Shown piece after piece: positions 35,459-43,382 of a DNA stretch of 64,000 nucleotides. A model generated the notes under the pieces. It was not told the origin of the DNA and did no database searches. It was given only the letters and a program-made list of their open reading frames with translations. The position numbers and the translations under genes are program-made. Source of the DNA: an uncultured Myxococcaceae bacterium. Its GTDB lineage: Bacteria > Myxococcota_A > Polyangia > Polyangiales > Ga0077539. Within the stretch, counting starts at the first letter, position 1; every line of letters starts with the position of its first letter. The DNA lies in the NCBI GenBank assembly GCA_945952225.1, contig CAMFHP010000020.1, positions 1 to 64,000 on the forward strand, written 5' to 3'.

Positions 35459-37431
35459 GGCGCGCCCCCGCCGATGTGAAGGGTCTCGACGCGGTACACG
35501 GCGCGGATCGCGTCGGCCACCGAGAGCGCCGCATCGAGGCCCGCGTGTCCCTGCGTCTGCGTGGCGGCGCACACGCGGCACACGCCCGTCGGAGCCTCGC
35601 ACGCGAGCGCCGAACGCACGGTCACGGTGTCGACGCCCGCCTCGCAGAGCCGCGCCACGGCGTCGCCGTCGAGGGTCACACCGCGCGCGAGGAGCACATC
35701 GCCGCGAGGTCCGACGCGCACGTCGACGGCGAGCACGCGCCCCACCACACGCGCCGCGAAGTCTGCCACGGACTCTCCGCGCCAACGTTCGCGCGTCTGG
35801 TCACGTCCGCGTGCGGTGGCGCAGTCGTCGAGGGTCACCGCGCAGTCGTCGAGGGTGGCCACGAGCCCCTCGCGCACCCGGTCGACGGCGCGTGCATCGA
35901 GCACCCGTTGAACGTGAACGACGCGCGCCTCGGTGGCGCGTTGCCAGAACGATGCGGGGTCGAGTCCTTCGCGGAGGCTTCGAAGCACGGGCGCCTCCGA
36001 CACGGTGCCATCGGGACGCTTCACGCGGTCGCCGAGCGCGGTCATCGCGCGCACGTCGGCGGGCGATCCCGCGAGGCCCGCGGCGACCATCGCGCGCCAC
36101 GGTGACGACGGCGCCAGGGCGAGGGTCTCGCGCATCGCCATCTGCACGCGCTCGACGGCTTCGCACCACAGGTCGGCGATCTTCGCGGCGCGCTCGTGGT
36201 CGGTGATCATTCCCTCGACGTGCTGGTCGATCACCAGGGCGATGCGGTCGCGCGCGTCGGCCACGATCGCGTCGCGGGCGGGAACGGGCGTGAGGTCGTC
36301 GACGCAGAGCGAAGGCGCGTGACGCTCGGCCTCGTCGGCACCGCGGCGCCACGGGTCGTCGCACGACAGCGCATCGAGGCCCGCGAGGTGGAGGCCCAGA
36401 CGCGCGAGGTTGGTGGGCGCGCTGCGGCGAAGGTCGATGGCGTGTGGCTGCACCGACGCGCGCGCAGGCAGCAGCACGTTCCACGCGCGCGCTTCTGCGA
36501 AGTGTGCGGCGTGTGCGGGATGGAGCCGCAGCGCATCCCCTTCGCCCGCCTCCGGTCGCAGCGCGAGCACCTGCGAGGCCGTCGCGGCCCCCTCGCCCAC
36601 GAGCCACACCCGGAGCGCCGCGCAGCACGCGTCGAGGGCGTCGTCGATGCACGGGAGGTCGTCGTCATCGACGAGCGCGACGGCTTCGCGAAGGTCGCGC
36701 GCCACACCGTGGGCGACGAGGTGATCGTGGAGCCGACGGCCCAGCAGCGCGCGCAACGTCGCACGCGGAAGCGCACACCGATCGACGGGCACGGAGAGGT
36801 CCCACACGCACGACGCGACGTGCACGACGGAGCCCGCAGGTGCATCGGCGACGGGCGGCGCGAGCGAGGCCACGGCGGCGCGCCACCACGCGAGCACGGC
36901 GCGCGCGAGGAGGCGTCGATGCACATCGGCCCCCTCGCGGGCGAGCGCGTCGTTCGCGGCGAGCACAGCGCGCAGCGCGCGACGGAGTGACGGGGAGAGG
37001 CGCTTCGTCGGAGGCACCGGGAGCGCGGTGAGAAGCAGCGAGTGCGGCGGCGCAGCGGGCGCGTGCACGTCGCACCAGCGGGCCTCGACGGCAGCGGAGA
37101 AGGTCTCGCACACCGCGTTCGATCGGGGAGGAAGCGCGTCGCGTTGCCACGGGGAGAGCACACGTCCGACGAGGGCGCGGCGACGGGCGGAGCGCACGAC
37201 GAACGCCTCACCGCACACGACCCTGCGCGCGACGGACGGACGAAGACGGGGAACGCGCGTGAGCGGGCTCGCCGCGCTCGTGAGGTGCCACGGGTGCACC
37301 ACGGCCTCGGCGAGCGGAATCCAGCGCATCGCGCGCGAGGGCGCGTCGAGGGCGGCGCGGTCGCGCACGACGAGGCGCGGATCACGCGGCGCACGCGCGA
37401 TGGCCGCGGAGAGAGCGAGATGGGTGCCCAC
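35455..37431 (-). CDS. RpoC-like protein A, catalytically degenerate RNA polymerase beta' paralogue
   Basis: A 658-residue protein colinear with E. coli RpoC from about residue 90 to the trigger loop. Matches in order: RAMRWIPLAEAVVHPWHL, LLLTALPVPPTKRLSP, DLSVPVDRCALP, EGMITDHERAAKIADLW, VKRPDGTVSEAPVLRSLREG, TLDDCAT, CEAPTGVCRVC, ETLHIGGGA. The catalytic NADFDGD is PEAGEGD (293-299), losing the first Asp and changing the second to Glu. From REGL to DDC (48 residues, no gap versus E. coli) the bridge helix is unrecognisable. Zinc-site cysteines C537, C611, C618 and C621 keep the normal spacing. The N-terminal zinc site is absent and the trigger loop is about 7 residues short. It starts at GTG 37431, the first start in the frame. 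Confidence 0.85.
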   Translation of the reverse strand: MGTHLALSAAIARAPRDPRLVVRDRAALDAPSRAMRWIPLAEAVVHPWHLTSAASPLTRVPRLRPSVARRVVCGEAFVVRSARRRALVGRVLSPWQRDALPPRSNAVCETFSAAVEARWCDVHAPAAPPHSLLLTALPVPPTKRLSPSLRRALRAVLAANDALAREGADVHRRLLARAVLAWWRAAVASLAPPVADAPAGSVVHVASCVWDLSVPVDRCALPRATLRALLGRRLHDHLVAHGVARDLREAVALVDDDDLPCIDDALDACCAALRVWLVGEGAATASQVLALRPEAGEGDALRLHPAHAAHFAEARAWNVLLPARASVQPHAIDLRRSAPTNLARLGLHLAGLDALSCDDPWRRGADEAERHAPSLCVDDLTPVPARDAIVADARDRIALVIDQHVEGMITDHERAAKIADLWCEAVERVQMAMRETLALAPSSPWRAMVAAGLAGSPADVRAMTALGDRVKRPDGTVSEAPVLRSLREGLDPASFWQRATEARVVHVQRVLDARAVDRVREGLVATLDDCAVTLDDCATARGRDQTRERWRGESVADFAARVVGRVLAVDVRVGPRGDVLLARGVTLDGDAVARLCEAGVDTVTVRSALACEAPTGVCRVCAATQTQGHAGLDAALSVADAIRAVYRVETLHIGGGAP

Positions 37432-37465
37432 GAGGGGCGCGAGGGTAGCGCAGAGATCGCGGAGA

Positions 37466-37753
37466 TCAGAACGGCGCGCGACGCACGGCGTCGGTCACGG
37501 CGGGCGCGACGCTGCGCGTGTCGTCGAGGGCGGTGTAGCCCAGCGGACCGCGGCCCGTGACGCCGAAGGAGTACGGGCGGGGAACGGTTCCGTGGATGTC
37601 TTCGCGGGCGAAGACGGTGACGCGACGGCCCTGCACGATGCGGGTCTCCCACGCGGGCTGCGGGGCGACCGACGGCGGGGGTGGATCGGCGTGGGCCGTC
37701 GACGCGACGAGTGCGAAGGCGGCGAACAGCGGAGGCATGAGGGTGCGCTTCAT
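37466..37753 (-). CDS. Small secreted protein upstream of the RpoC-like genes
   Basis: A 95-residue protein starting at ATG 37753 with a Sec signal peptide (LMPPLFAAFALVASTAHADP, probable cleavage after AHA). The mature part of about 72 residues includes RIVQGRRVTVFAREDIHG and PYSFGVTGRGPLGYTALDD; no cysteines and no known family. It lies 34 bp before the RpoC-like gene A and 32 bp after the sulfatase gene on the same strand, so probably in the same transcript. Nothing in it suggests a link with transcription, since it should be exported. Confidence 0.6.
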   Translation of the reverse strand: MKRTLMPPLFAAFALVASTAHADPPPPSVAPQPAWETRIVQGRRVTVFAREDIHGTVPRPYSFGVTGRGPLGYTALDDTRSVAPAVTDAVRRAPF

Positions 37754-37785
37754 GCGGTGTGCGACGGGGCGCACGGCGCGAGGGT

Positions 37786-40650
37786 CTACGGCGCGACGCA
37801 CGAAACGAGCACGACGGGCGCGGTGCTCACGACGCGCACACCCGCGGGGGCCATCGGAGGGGTGAGTTCGACGACGACCGTTCCCTCACCTTCGGGCACG
37901 TCGACGGTCACGCGGTTGGCCACGGTGAGCCGCGCTGCGGCCGTGCTGCGCGTGCGGAGGTAGAGCCGACGGAGGGGCAACCGACGATCGCCCGCCACGC
38001 CTCCACGCAGGGGAATCACCGCGCCGCGCGGACCCACGGAGAGCGCGCCCGTGAAGCCGCGAAGGGAGAGTCCCGGCGCGCGCATCGCGTCGAGGAGCAT
38101 CCATACGTCGGGGAGCGGATCACTCGCGAGGAGCCCCTCGCGCACCCGCGCCGCAAGGTCGTCGGCGTGGAGCGCCGCCATCGCGCCCAGCATCGCGCGA
38201 ATGGAGATGGGATACCGCTGCGTGCGAAGCCCCTCACGGAGCGCGTCGAGGGCCGCGGGGTCACCGAGCTCACCGAGCGCATCGGCGCCGCGCGGGGCGA
38301 GTCGCATGTCGAGGAGCAGCCGCTCCCACGCGGGACGCGCCGCGGGATCACGGAGCGCGCGCAACGACGCCACGGCCGCATCGCGCTGCGTGTCGGTGCC
38401 GTGGGGGTTGTTGATCCACGCGGCGAGCACGGGCACCGCGGCGTGGTCGCCGAGCGTCGCCACCGCGAGGGCCGCGCGGAGGGTGTCGGCCTCCAGCGGT
38501 CCGTTCCGTCGCGCGTCGAAGGCCGCACGGGCGCCTGCTGCACCGCGCGCATCGCCGAGGAGCGCGAGCGAGAGCGCGGCCTCTTCGCGCAGCGTCGCAT
38601 CGGGCGCATCGAGCTCACGGGCCAGCGCATCGAGCACCGCACGGTCGCGCACGCCGAGCTCACCCAGCGTGTGCGCCGCGCGACGACGCACGGGGAAGCC
38701 TCCGGCACCGAGCAAGGTCGCCACCTCGCCCGCCGTCGAGACGTCGCCCTGAATCGCGCGCTGGAGCACATCGGGGAGCGCCACATCGGCCGCCGCACCG
38801 GGCGATGCGCGCTCGGCCTCGGCGCGCGCGTGGCTCGCCTCCCACGCGGCGATCGTGCGACGGAGCTGCTGCGCCCGCGCGGGGTCGGTGTCGGCGAGGT
38901 TGCGCGTCTCGTGGGGATCGCGCACGGGGTCGTAGCGTTCGAGCGTTCCGTCGGAGAGGTCGACGACGAGGGTGTCGCGCGCGGTGCTCACGCGACGCAG
39001 CGATCCGTTGGCGGCGAAGATGCGCGTGTCGAGCGAAGGGTTCGCCACGAGCGCGCCCAGGTCGTTGCCCCGCACCCGCGGCGGACGCGCGAGGCCCACG
39101 CCGCCGAGCATCGTGACCGCCACGTCGACGAGGCTCACCGGCGCGTCGATCTCTGCGTGGGCGAGCCCCGGCGCATCGACCACGAGCGGAACACGCACCT
39201 GCTCGTCGTAGACCGAGGTGCCGTGAAAGCTCCCGCCGTGCTCGCCGAACTCCTCGCCGTGGTCGGCGGTGACGACCCACGCGGCGCGACGATGGCGCCG
39301 TTCGAACGCCGCGCGCAGGGCCGCGAGGGCGTCGTCGGCGGCGCTGCATTCGGCGTCGTAGCGGTCGCGCGCCGAGGGTCCGTAGGGATGCGCCGCGTGG
39401 GCCTCGTAGGGCTCGTGCGGTTCGAAGAGGTGCACCCACACGAAGACGCGCTCGTCGGGGCGCCGCGTGTCGAGCCAGCGCGACACCTCGCGCACCCGCG
39501 TGGCGCCGTCGGCGTAGGCCTCGACCGCGGTGCCGAAGCCGAAGTGCGTCGCGCGGAGGCGTGCGAAGCGCTCCCCATCGACGGCGAACACCGCGGGCGG
39601 AAAGAACCCCGCCGTCGCATAGCCCGCCGCGCCGAGCCACGACGCGAGCGTCTCTCGATCGCGCGCCGCACCGGGGAGCGCGAGCACCGAGCGCGCCCAC
39701 GTTCCCATCATCAGCGAGGCCAGCGAGTACGAGGTGTGCGGCGTCGCGCAGTAGGCCCTGCGAAAGAGCACGCCCCGCGCGGCGAGGGCGTCGAGCGTGG
39801 GCGTGCGTCCGCGCCCGCCGAGGGCCGTGAGCGCGTCGGCCCGCAGCGCGTCGACGGTGACCAGCACCAGATCATGGCCCGCGAGCGGAAGGTGCGGCCC
39901 CGCGATGCGCGCCTCGGCTCCCTCGTCCGCGTCGTCGAGCCGCTCGCGACGCAGCATCGCCACGGCCATCGCCGCGTAGCGGGCTGCGGGCGCGCCCTGT
40001 CGCAGCGCCGTGCGCACGCCGTGAAAACGAACGGTCACCGCAGCGCCCGCCACGCCCAACAGGAGCGACGCGACGAGCACCGCGCGATGCGCCGACACGC
40101 GCGCGAAGGGCCACGCGAGCATCAGCAGCGACGCCCCCGCCGCGAGCCCGTGCAGCAACGGATACTGCCGCGTGAGCACCGTCGCGTGCGCGCCGTAGAG
40201 GGCCAGCGCGACGAGCACCGACACCGCCGAAGCGCCCGGTGACGCGAGTGTCGCGCGCAGCCCGTCACGACGACGCCAGAGCCACGACGCGAGCGCCGCC
40301 GAGGCCATCACCGCGAGCGTGATGCCGTAGGGACGCAGGCCCCAGCGACGCACGCCGGAGCCTGAAAACAAGGCGATTCCCGCGATCGATCCCCATGCGC
40401 CACCGAGCGCGGCGACGACCCACGGCGCCACCCGCGGCGGCGACGCACGGAGCCCGCGATGCACGGCCCCCGCGAGCCCCGCGAGCACCATGCCCGCGAG
40501 CGCGAGGGTGCCCGCCGCGCCGAGTGCGACGCGCGCACGGTCGGCGAACGCGAGGTGCGCGCTGTGGCGTGCGAGGCCCGACGCGAGGTCGAGCGCCGCG
40601 AGCGACACACCCGCGAGGGCGCCCGCGGAGAGCGCGCGTGACGGCTCCAC
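37786..40650 (-). CDS. Membrane sulfatase-like hydrolase with C-terminal HEAT-like repeats
   Basis: A 954-residue protein. Residues 1-235 have about six membrane spans. The alkaline-phosphatase/sulfatase domain (about 255-575) has LVLVTVDALRADALTALGG (metal Asp), ATPHTSYSLASLMMGT (nucleophile region, Ser or Thr, no Cys for formylglycine) and VTADHGEEFGEHGGSFHGTS (metal ligands). This resembles membrane lipid-head-group transferases and sulfatases. Residues about 650-860 are Ala/Leu-rich HEAT-like helices (RRRAAHTLGELGVRDRAVLD), and the end is a small beta domain. The GTG at 40650 directly follows the recG stop, so translation is probably coupled. Activity unknown. Confidence 0.8.
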   Translation of the reverse strand: MEPSRALSAGALAGVSLAALDLASGLARHSAHLAFADRARVALGAAGTLALAGMVLAGLAGAVHRGLRASPPRVAPWVVAALGGAWGSIAGIALFSGSGVRRWGLRPYGITLAVMASAALASWLWRRRDGLRATLASPGASAVSVLVALALYGAHATVLTRQYPLLHGLAAGASLLMLAWPFARVSAHRAVLVASLLLGVAGAAVTVRFHGVRTALRQGAPAARYAAMAVAMLRRERLDDADEGAEARIAGPHLPLAGHDLVLVTVDALRADALTALGGRGRTPTLDALAARGVLFRRAYCATPHTSYSLASLMMGTWARSVLALPGAARDRETLASWLGAAGYATAGFFPPAVFAVDGERFARLRATHFGFGTAVEAYADGATRVREVSRWLDTRRPDERVFVWVHLFEPHEPYEAHAAHPYGPSARDRYDAECSAADDALAALRAAFERRHRRAAWVVTADHGEEFGEHGGSFHGTSVYDEQVRVPLVVDAPGLAHAEIDAPVSLVDVAVTMLGGVGLARPPRVRGNDLGALVANPSLDTRIFAANGSLRRVSTARDTLVVDLSDGTLERYDPVRDPHETRNLADTDPARAQQLRRTIAAWEASHARAEAERASPGAAADVALPDVLQRAIQGDVSTAGEVATLLGAGGFPVRRRAAHTLGELGVRDRAVLDALARELDAPDATLREEAALSLALLGDARGAAGARAAFDARRNGPLEADTLRAALAVATLGDHAAVPVLAAWINNPHGTDTQRDAAVASLRALRDPAARPAWERLLLDMRLAPRGADALGELGDPAALDALREGLRTQRYPISIRAMLGAMAALHADDLAARVREGLLASDPLPDVWMLLDAMRAPGLSLRGFTGALSVGPRGAVIPLRGGVAGDRRLPLRRLYLRTRSTAAARLTVANRVTVDVPEGEGTVVVELTPPMAPAGVRVVSTAPVVLVSCVAP

Positions 40651-42834
40651 TCAGCCCGCCTCTTCGCCCACGGGGGCCGCGCCGCGCGCGAGGAGGCGGC
40701 GTACGGCGCGGGCGAGCGAGGGGTGACGCGCGAGGGTCGGGTCGTCGCTCACGATGCGCTGCGCGGCCTCGCGGGCGTGGGCGGCGAGCACGGGGTCTGC
40801 GGTCGGATCGGCGAAGCGGAGGGTCACGTCGACGCCCGACTGGCGCGCGCCGAACCACTCGCCCGCACCTCGGCGTTCGAGGTCCATCTCGGCGAGCTTG
40901 TAGCCGTCGTGGCAGGTGGCGACCTCGTGGAGACGCGCGAGGCCCTCGGACTCCGCGGACTCGGGCACGAGCAGACACGCGGCCTTCTGCGCGCCGCGCC
41001 CCACACGCCCGCGCAACTGATGGAGCTGCGCGATGCCGAAGAACTCCGCGCCGAGCACCACCATGAGGTTCGCCGCGGGCACGTCGAGGCCCACTTCGAC
41101 CACGGTCGTTCCCAACAGGATCGGGTGCGTGCCGCGACGGAACGCATCGAGCGCCTCGCGCTGCTGCTCCGCGCCCATGCGCCCGTGCACGGCCACGATG
41201 CGCTCGCGTCCGAGGGCCTCGGCGAGCCACGCGTCGGCGGTCTTCATGTCGGTGCGCGGCCCGGTGTACTCGTCGTCGTCGTCGGGGGCGTCGCTCGCGT
41301 CGATGCGCGGAACCACCACGAACACACGCCCGCCCGCGCCGAGCGCGCGCTCGATGGTGCGCACCACGAAGGCCCGGTCGTCGGGGGCCACGACGCGCGT
41401 GGTGACCTCCTGACGGCCCGCGGGCTTCTCGTGCAGGCTCACCACGTCGAGGTCGCCGTAGCGCGCGAGGGCGAGCGAGCGCGGAATGGGCGTGGCCGAG
41501 AGCACGAGGAGGTGCGGGCTCGGCGAACGTCCGGCCACCATGGCGAGGCGCTGGGCCACGCCGAAGCGGTGCTGCTCGTCGATCACCACGAGCCCGAGCG
41601 ACGGCGGCGTCGCGCCCGATTCGAGAATGGCGTGCGTGCCCACCACCGTGCGCACGAGCCCCTCGGCGATGACCTTCTCCGCCTGCTTGCGGGCCCGCGC
41701 CGTCGTCGACCCGAGGAGCACCGCGAGCGGACCTCCCTCGCCGCCGAGGCCGCGCTCCACGGTCTTCGCGTGCTGCTCCGCGACGATCGTGGTTGGACAC
41801 AGCCACGCGACGCTCCCACCCGCGCGCGCCACGGCGAGCGACGCCGCGAGGGCCACGGCGGTCTTTCCGCTGCCCACATCGCCGACGAGCAGCCTGCGCA
41901 TGGGCTCGCCCGACGAGAGATCGCCGAGCAGCGTGGCCACCGCCTCGCGCTGCGAGTTCGTGAGCGTGAAGTTCAACCGCGCGCCCACCGCGTCGGCCAC
42001 CGTCGGGTCGATGGGAAAGCGCCGCGCCCCGCCCGACGAGCGACGCGCGCGTTCGAGCGCCACGCTCAACGCGAGGAGCTCTTCGAAGCCAAGCCGACGG
42101 TGCGACGGGCTGTCACCGCGGGCGAGCGCGTCGAGCTGCGCGGGTGTGAGCGCGGGATCGGGCGAGTGCAACATCCGCAGCGCCGCGAGCGACGAGGGGA
42201 GCCCGAGGGTCTGCGCCACCGCGGTCGGCACGGGGTCGGCCCACCCGAGGGCCATGTCGAGCGCCGACGCGAGGATGCGTCCCACCGTGCCCGGCGCGAG
42301 GCTTCCGATGCCGAGGTACACAGGCTCGATGGGGCGTGTGCGCGCGTTCTGGGCGACGACCTTCGGCTGCACGAGCTCGGGGCCCGTCATGCCGTTGCGC
42401 AGCGTGCCCACGACGCGGATCACCTGACCCACGGCGAGGCGCGCGCTCATGCCCGCCTTCGCGTGAAAGAACACGGCGCGGAGCACGGTGCTCCCCCGCG
42501 GTTCGCGCAGCGCGAGCATGATGCGACGGGCCCTCGGCGGACCAGCCACGCGCTGGTCTTCGACCTTCGCCTCCACGGCCACGAGCGAGCCCCACGCGCC
42601 GTTGCGCACGAGGCGCCAGTCGTCGGCGTTGCGCAGGTCGAGGTAGCGCGAGGGAAGGTGCGCGAGCAGGTCGCCCACGGTGTGAAACCCGCGAGACCGC
42701 AGCACCGCGGCCACCTGCGGTCCCACGTTGCGCACCTGATCGACGGGGAGGTCTTGAAGGTCGGGCGCGACCGGCGCGGTCTGGAGCTTCGCCGTGGCCT
42801 CGGGAGAGAGACCATCGCCCACACGCCGCGCCAT
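40651..42834 (-). CDS. recG: ATP-dependent DNA helicase RecG
   Basis: A 727-residue superfamily 2 helicase that remodels stalled replication forks and Holliday junctions. NVGPQVAAVLRSRGFHTVGD begins the wedge/OB region (about residues 35-160). The helicase core has LLVGDVGSGKTAVALAA (Walker A), VVIDEQHRFGVAQR (DEQH box II), VLSATPIPRSLAL (motif III), GRMGAEQQREALDAF and QLRGRVGRGAQKA (motif VI). The C-terminal wedge-associated region FGARQSGVDVTLRFADP is also present. Length is normal. It starts 6 bases after the greA stop and is followed immediately by the sulfatase gene. Confidence 0.95.
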   Translation of the reverse strand: MARRVGDGLSPEATAKLQTAPVAPDLQDLPVDQVRNVGPQVAAVLRSRGFHTVGDLLAHLPSRYLDLRNADDWRLVRNGAWGSLVAVEAKVEDQRVAGPPRARRIMLALREPRGSTVLRAVFFHAKAGMSARLAVGQVIRVVGTLRNGMTGPELVQPKVVAQNARTRPIEPVYLGIGSLAPGTVGRILASALDMALGWADPVPTAVAQTLGLPSSLAALRMLHSPDPALTPAQLDALARGDSPSHRRLGFEELLALSVALERARRSSGGARRFPIDPTVADAVGARLNFTLTNSQREAVATLLGDLSSGEPMRRLLVGDVGSGKTAVALAASLAVARAGGSVAWLCPTTIVAEQHAKTVERGLGGEGGPLAVLLGSTTARARKQAEKVIAEGLVRTVVGTHAILESGATPPSLGLVVIDEQHRFGVAQRLAMVAGRSPSPHLLVLSATPIPRSLALARYGDLDVVSLHEKPAGRQEVTTRVVAPDDRAFVVRTIERALGAGGRVFVVVPRIDASDAPDDDDEYTGPRTDMKTADAWLAEALGRERIVAVHGRMGAEQQREALDAFRRGTHPILLGTTVVEVGLDVPAANLMVVLGAEFFGIAQLHQLRGRVGRGAQKAACLLVPESAESEGLARLHEVATCHDGYKLAEMDLERRGAGEWFGARQSGVDVTLRFADPTADPVLAAHAREAAQRIVSDDPTLARHPSLARAVRRLLARGAAPVGEEAG

Positions 42835-42840
42835 GACGGA

Positions 42841-43314
42841 TCAGTCGAAGGAGACTTCGAGCACCTGGTACGAGCGCTCGCCGCCGGGGGTTCGCACGGT
42901 GAGCTCGTCGCCCGCGCGGCGTCCCATGAGCTGCTTCGCGAGCGGGGCCTCGTACGAGATGGCGCCCTTCGCGCTGTCGGCCTCGGCGGGACCGACGATC
43001 GTGTAGACCACCTCGTCTTCGGTCTCGGTGTTGAGCAGCTTCACGCGCGCGCCGAAGACGATCTTGTCGCCCTTGAGCTTCGAGGTGTCGACCACCTCGG
43101 CGTCGGCGAGCTGCGACTCGGTCTTGATGATCTCGGCGTTGAGCATCCCCTGCTTCTCTTTGGCCGCGTGGTACTCGGCGTTCTCGCGCAGGTCGCCGTG
43201 TTCGCGCGCGACGCCGATCTCCTGGCTGACCTTGGGCATCTCGGCCTTGAGCGCTTCGAGCTTCGCCTTCAACTTCGCGTAGCCCGCGGGGGTCATGAGC
43301 ACTTTGTTCGACAT
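42841..43314 (-). CDS. greA: Transcription elongation factor GreA
   Basis: A 157-residue protein that enters the RNA polymerase secondary channel and stimulates cleavage of backtracked RNA. The N-terminal coiled coil has MTPAGYAKLKAKLEALKAEM and AREHGDLRENAEYHAAKEKQ, whose tip acids DLxEN position Mg2+. The C-terminal FKBP-like domain ends PLAKQLMGRRAGDELTVRTP. Length is normal. It heads a same-strand run that includes the RpoC-like genes 5.4 kb downstream; GreA normally binds beta', so the proximity is notable but may be chance. Starts at ATG 43314. Confidence 0.95.
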   Translation of the reverse strand: MSNKVLMTPAGYAKLKAKLEALKAEMPKVSQEIGVAREHGDLRENAEYHAAKEKQGMLNAEIIKTESQLADAEVVDTSKLKGDKIVFGARVKLLNTETEDEVVYTIVGPAEADSAKGAISYEAPLAKQLMGRRAGDELTVRTPGGERSYQVLEVSFD

Positions 43315-43382
43315 GGCAATCTCACCGTTCCCTATCAGAAGAACGCCGTCACCAGAAGCCCTGCGCGCACACCCGCCGCGCG

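Noticed and set aside
34511-37431. Simple RpoC pseudogene
   Set aside because: Both frames are long and uninterrupted, zinc-site spacing is exact and the 48-residue bridge-helix region keeps its length, which is not expected of neutral decay; a single frameshift at the junction remains possible and is noted.
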